From Flavobacteriales bacterium (GTDB lineage: Bacteria; Bacteroidota; Bacteroidia; Flavobacteriales_D; Crocinitomicaceae): DNA of 10,857 nt. Below the pieces are notes generated by a model that was not told where the DNA came from, ran no database searches, and was given only the letters and a program-made list of their open reading frames with translations. Numbering within the stretch: position 1 is the first letter of the stretch; every line of letters begins with the position of its first letter. Of the stretch, positions 7,655 through 10,857 are shown piece after piece. The stretch is taken from contig CANHQC010000040.1 of assembly GCA_947462695.1 (NCBI GenBank), forward strand, positions 1 to 10,857. Reading direction: 5' to 3'. Both the position numbers and the translations under genes were made by a program.

Positions 7655-8178
7655 ACCAGTTCTGTCAATCCTTTTAACTGCTTTTTAATTTTATTTCGTG
7701 CCCTGAAAAGATATACTTTGACTTGCGAAGGACTTAATTCCAAGATTCCACCAATCTCATCGTAAGAATAGCCTTCTATATCTCTTAGAAGAATTATACT
7801 CTTTTGAATTGGAGGTAGAATACTCACCGCGCGATCAACAACTTGATTTGATTCAAAAAAATGAGCATTCTTTTGAACAGTTTCGCTGAACCATTCATTT
7901 GGACTCTCAATTTTTCGATTCTTGCGATTAATGTGGTTGATCATCGCATGGTGCGCACATGTGAACATCCAAGCCTTCGCTTTGTCAACACCTACTTTTT
8001 TACGGTTCACCCATAACTTTTCAAAAACATCTTGTACAATATCTTGAGCATCCTCTTGATTACGAAGAAACTTCAGCGCAAATCCATACAGATTTCCGCT
8101 AAATTGATCCACAACGCTATTGTACTCTTTCCTCTTCAATGCTTTCGATAAGTAGCAGTTAAAACAATCGACTAACAC
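7651..8178 (-). CDS. ECF-type RNA polymerase sigma factor
   Basis: Group IV (ECF) sigma-70 factor, about 162-175 residues depending on the start. Region 2 runs from about 20 to 87 (LYGFALKFLRNQEDAQDIVQ, 30-49, then DVFEKLW and WMFTCAHHAMINHINRKNRK). Region 4 spans about 112-168, with LPPIQKSIILLRDIEGYSYD (121-140), EIGGILELSPSQVKVYLFRA and RNKIKKQL. The most upstream start is a GTG at 8178; a TTG at 8139 would begin LKRKEYNSVVDQF, which matches the usual N-terminus of such factors better and leaves room for the promoter-like TAACTTTT at 8187-8180. The stop overlaps the next start by 4 bases (ATGA), so it is probably made together with its membrane-bound partner. It is likely held at the inner membrane until that partner is triggered (inference). 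Confidence 0.93.
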   Translation of the reverse strand: MLVDCFNCYLSKALKRKEYNSVVDQFSGNLYGFALKFLRNQEDAQDIVQDVFEKLWVNRKKVGVDKAKAWMFTCAHHAMINHINRKNRKIESPNEWFSETVQKNAHFFESNQVVDRAVSILPPIQKSIILLRDIEGYSYDEIGGILELSPSQVKVYLFRARNKIKKQLKGLTELV

Positions 8179-8179
8179 T

Positions 8180-8187
8180 AAAAGTTA
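8180..8187 (-). promoter_or_regulatory. Possible promoter -7 element for the sigma/anti-sigma/PorP operon
   Basis: Minus-strand TAACTTTT differs from TAnnTTTG only at the last base. Transcription would start close to the GTG at 8178, so the true start codon would be downstream, for example TTG at 8139. No good upstream TTG box is visible. The element could instead belong to a different sigma factor, including the operon's own product. Confidence 0.3.
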
Positions 8188-8348
8188 CACCTGTAAACTT
8201 TGAAAATTATTAGACAGGAGCTAAAAATACCAATCGTTTTTCATTCAAAAATTGCGAACGAATATTTCATAGTTTCCAGTGAACATTTTAAAGTTTTAAA
8301 AGATCATTTTTTTATACTTTCGTTTTAAACTATAACGTCTTTCTTATT
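8188..8348. other. AT-rich divergent intergenic region
   Basis: Gene-free region separating the minus-strand sigma operon from the plus-strand acyl-CoA ligase. A weak -7-like box TACTTTCG lies at 8315-8322 on the plus strand (one mismatch to TAnnTTTG), about 27 bases before the ligase ATG, without a clear TTG partner. A further near match, TAAACTTTG (8194-8202), has one base too many between TA and TTTG. I see no RNA gene, riboswitch or strong hairpin. Confidence 0.4.
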
Positions 8349-10109
8349 ATGTTGGCTCAACGTCTATTCGATTTACCGCATTACCAGTTAAAAAACAGAC
8401 CTAATAATCGCATGTTTGTGACAAAAACGAATGGCGTCTGGGTACCTACATCGACAAAAGATTTTGTTGAAGAAGCATTAAACGCTTCTCGAGGCCTTAT
8501 AGCTCTAGGTGTGAAGCCTGGAGATAATGTGGCACTTGTTTCTACCAATAGAATTGAGTGGAACATCATGGACATCGCTATCCAACAAGTTGGTGCTATT
8601 GTCGTACCATTATATCCAAATATTTCAGAAAGCGATTACACGTACATTCTGAATGATGCGAAAGTCAAAACTATTTTTGTTGGAAACGAAGATTTAGCTT
8701 CGAAAATAGCGCACGTAAAACCGAACGTTGCTGCGTTAGAACATATCTTTTCTTTTGACCATTTGGATAACCATACACATTGGAAAGAACTAATGGCTCT
8801 TGGCGAGCAAATTACTCCTGAACAAGTCGAAGATCGCATGCGTGAGGTGAAAAATGAAGATTTGGCTACCATCATTTATACCTCTGGTACTACTGGAAAT
8901 CCAAAAGGTGTCATGTTATCCCATCGCAATATTTTATCCAATGTTGAGGCGTGCGAACCACCTATTCCAGCTGATCAAAATTCGCGTGTATTAACTTTTT
9001 TACCGGTATGTCACATCTATGAACGCATGCTACATTACTTGTACATGAAGATCGGATGTTCGATTCATTTTGCCGAATCAATCGATACTATTGGAGATAA
9101 TATACGGGAAATAAAACCGCATGTATTTTCTGCCGTTCCTCGATTAATAGAGAAGGTTTTTGAAAAAATCATGGCGAAAGGGGACGATTTAACAGGAATA
9201 AAACGTCAACTGTTTTTCTGGGCGGTTAAATTAGGGGAAGCCTATGATGTAAAAGGTAAAAGTCCGATGTATAAGGCTAAACTAGCTATCGCCAGAAAAC
9301 TCATATTCTCTAAATGGCAAGAAGCGCTTGGCGGAGAAATTCGTGCGATTGCGTCTGGAAGCGCAGCACTTCAACCTCGACTTGCACGTATTTTTTTAGC
9401 CGCAGGAATTCCAATTTTAGAAGGTTATGGTTTGACAGAAAGTTCACCGGTAGTATCTGTAAACTGCTTTACAAAAGGAATCCGAATTGGAAGTGTGGGT
9501 GCATTGATTGATAATGTCGAAGTTAAAATTGCCAGCGATGGAGAAATTTTAGTGAAAGGGCCCAATATTATGATGGGCTACTATAATCTTCCTGAATCAA
9601 CTGCAGAAACAATTGATGAAGACGGTTGGTTGCATACAGGTGACATTGGTGAATTTATTGAAGGAGTGTACCTTAAGATTACAGATCGAAAGAAAGAAAT
9701 CTTTAAAACATCCGGTGGTAAGTACATCGTCCCTCAGGTGATGGAAAACAAATTCAAAGAATCGCGTTTCATTGAACAAATCATGGTTATTGGAGAAGGT
9801 GAAAAATTTCCTGCTGCATTCATTGTGCCTAATTTCCTGTTTATTGCTGAGTGGGCGAAACGAAAAGGACATGATTTAGGCGATGGGTCAACTGAATCTA
9901 TGGTTTCAAATACTCATGTTATTGCCAGAATTCAAAAAGAGGTAGATGCGTATAATAGCTTGTTCGGAAACTGGGAACAACTCAAAAAAATAGCGCTTTT
10001 ATCAAGAGAATTGAGCGTAGAAGCAAATGAATTGACCCCAACACTTAAATTGAAAAGAAAGATAATCCTTGGGAAATACCAAAAAGAATACAATGAAATT
10101 TACCTCTAG
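8349..10109 (+). CDS. Long-chain fatty acid--CoA ligase (AMP-forming, FadD-like)
   Basis: 586-residue ANL-superfamily enzyme that activates a fatty acid to its acyl-adenylate and then to acyl-CoA, feeding lipid synthesis or beta-oxidation; cytoplasmic or membrane-associated. Motifs in order: ATP-binding loop YTSGTTGNPKGV (177-188), FLPVCHIYER (217-226), GYGLTESSP (359-367), DGWLHTGDIGEF (425-436, Asp432), ITDRKKEIFKTSGGKYIVP (444-462) and the A10-type tail LTPTLKLKRK (562-571) with the catalytic lysine region. All core motifs are intact and the length is normal for the bacterial long-chain group (FadD15-like). The ATG at 8349 starts MLAQRLFDLP, an ordinary N-terminus for the family. The gene stands alone; its TAG stop shares CTAG with the recG stop. 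Exact chain-length preference cannot be read from sequence. Confidence 0.95.
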   Translation: MLAQRLFDLPHYQLKNRPNNRMFVTKTNGVWVPTSTKDFVEEALNASRGLIALGVKPGDNVALVSTNRIEWNIMDIAIQQVGAIVVPLYPNISESDYTYILNDAKVKTIFVGNEDLASKIAHVKPNVAALEHIFSFDHLDNHTHWKELMALGEQITPEQVEDRMREVKNEDLATIIYTSGTTGNPKGVMLSHRNILSNVEACEPPIPADQNSRVLTFLPVCHIYERMLHYLYMKIGCSIHFAESIDTIGDNIREIKPHVFSAVPRLIEKVFEKIMAKGDDLTGIKRQLFFWAVKLGEAYDVKGKSPMYKAKLAIARKLIFSKWQEALGGEIRAIASGSAALQPRLARIFLAAGIPILEGYGLTESSPVVSVNCFTKGIRIGSVGALIDNVEVKIASDGEILVKGPNIMMGYYNLPESTAETIDEDGWLHTGDIGEFIEGVYLKITDRKKEIFKTSGGKYIVPQVMENKFKESRFIEQIMVIGEGEKFPAAFIVPNFLFIAEWAKRKGHDLGDGSTESMVSNTHVIARIQKEVDAYNSLFGNWEQLKKIALLSRELSVEANELTPTLKLKRKIILGKYQKEYNEIYL

Positions 10110-10857
10110 GCTATCTTACCCCAATTCGGTCTTGATTTAAGTATTTCTTCCAATACAATTCGAACCATTGCATGCTGAGGCATTGACAATTGTTCATCCT
10201 CTGCTAGTATGTTTCGTGCTTCATCACGCGCCAATATTACGAGTTGACTGTCTTTGGATAAATCCGCAATTTTTAAATTTAACAAGCCGCTTTGCTGGGT
10301 ACCCATAATATCTCCCGGTCCGCGAAGCTGCAGATCAACCTCGGCAATTTCAAATCCATCATTGGTGGACACCATTGTTTCTAGTCGCTTCAACGTATCT
10401 TTGCCTAACTCATTACCAGTCATCAATATGCAGTAGGACTGTTCCGCTCCTCTTCCAACTCTTCCCCTCAACTGGTGCAATTGAGACAATCCAAAACGCT
10501 CGGCACTTTCAATGATCATCACAGAGGCATTCGGAACGTTAACACCAACTTCAATTACAGTTGTAGCCACCATTATTTGCGTCTCACCGCGAACAAATCG
10601 CTGCATTTCAAACTCCTTGTCCTCTGGCTTCATCTGTCCATGAACAATACTTACGCGATAATCTGGAAGAGGAAATGCCCGTGAAATAGCTTCATAACCT
10701 GCCATAAGGTTATTAAAATCGAGCGTTTCAGATTCTCGAATTAACGGATAAACCACGTAGACCTGTCGACCTAAAGCAATTTGTTCCTTCATAAAACCAA
10801 ACAACCTCAAGCGATGCGATTCATACCGGTGAAATGTGCTGACTGGTTTTCGGCCAG
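10106..10857 (-). CDS. recG: ATP-dependent DNA helicase RecG, C-terminal part (5' end outside window)
   Basis: The last 249 residues of RecG, the branched-DNA helicase that regresses stalled replication forks and processes recombination intermediates. Visible are GRKPVSTFHRYE at the window edge, the second RecA-like domain (GRQVYVVYPLI; VSIVHGQM; motif V ATTVIEVGVNVPNA; motif VI QLRGRVGRG) and the RecG/TRCF-specific segment DGFEIAEVDLQLRGPGDIMG with GTQQSG. The frame is open through base 10857, so a start at the TTG 10810-10808 would cut through the helicase domain and is not real. The N-terminal wedge domain and motifs I-III lie outside the window. The TAG stop (10108-10106) overlaps the stop of the convergent acyl-CoA ligase. 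Confidence 0.96.
   Translation of the reverse strand, partial: GRKPVSTFHRYESHRLRLFGFMKEQIALGRQVYVVYPLIRESETLDFNNLMAGYEAISRAFPLPDYRVSIVHGQMKPEDKEFEMQRFVRGETQIMVATTVIEVGVNVPNASVMIIESAERFGLSQLHQLRGRVGRGAEQSYCILMTGNELGKDTLKRLETMVSTNDGFEIAEVDLQLRGPGDIMGTQQSGLLNLKIADLSKDSQLVILARDEARNILAEDEQLSMPQHAMVRIVLEEILKSRPNWGKIA

Noticed and set aside
8188..8348. Small RNA or riboswitch in the divergent intergenic region
   Set aside because: The sequence is AT-rich with only weak A/T inverted repeats; no known riboswitch core, stable stem or terminator is visible.
10808..10810. TTG as start of a short RecG-like protein
   Set aside because: The frame continues open to the window edge and encodes conserved RecG residues (GRKPVSTFHRYE), so the gene simply runs off the window.
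1..10857. CRISPR array, transposon or phage element
   Set aside because: No regularly spaced repeats, transposase, integrase or terminal repeats were seen; gene content and spacing look like ordinary chromosome.

Overview
The window most likely comes from a low-GC member of the Bacteroidota, probably Flavobacteriales (a Fluviicola/Crocinitomicaceae-like relative is a guess). The reasons are a type IX secretion PorP/SprF-family protein, a lipoprotein signal peptide, an AMP-forming fatty acyl-CoA ligase of the type common in the phylum, and promoters resembling the phylum's TTG-N17-23-TAnnTTTG consensus in place of E. coli-like boxes. Ribosome-binding sites are weak and A-rich, as is usual there.

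Layout. Bases 1-110 are the tail of an unidentified plus-strand gene. Convergent to it is a complete minus-strand valS (118-2745). A short divergent promoter region (2746-2882) separates valS from a plus-strand lipoprotein amidohydrolase of the YtcJ/amidohydrolase-3 type (2883-4508). Next come a 48-bp near-perfect palindrome and the promoter region of a small ArsR-type winged-helix regulator (4655-4954). A tight minus-strand operon follows, in transcription order 8178 to 4951: an ECF sigma factor, a 579-residue membrane protein, and a PorP/SprF protein. A divergent AMP-forming acyl-CoA ligase runs on the plus strand (8349-10109), and the window ends inside a minus-strand recG (10106 to beyond 10857). 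No gene-free stretch exceeds about 210 bases. I see no tRNA, rRNA, CRISPR array or insertion sequence.

The most interesting unit is the operon at 4951-8178. Its middle gene joins a cytoplasmic, anti-sigma-like N-terminus, one inner-membrane helix and a long low-complexity linker to a C-terminal domain that aligns by eye with the outer-membrane PorP/SprF protein encoded 4 bases downstream. This looks like one polypeptide spanning the whole envelope. It has the same architecture as the dual membrane-spanning anti-sigma (Dma) factors described in Bacteroides thetaiotaomicron, but with a type IX secretion PorP-type barrel as the putative sensor. The inferred circuit is that the state of an outer-membrane secretion or adhesin partner is passed through the fused barrel and linker to release or hold the sigma factor. 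The other genes are housekeeping (valS, recG, acyl-CoA ligase) or ordinary accessory functions.
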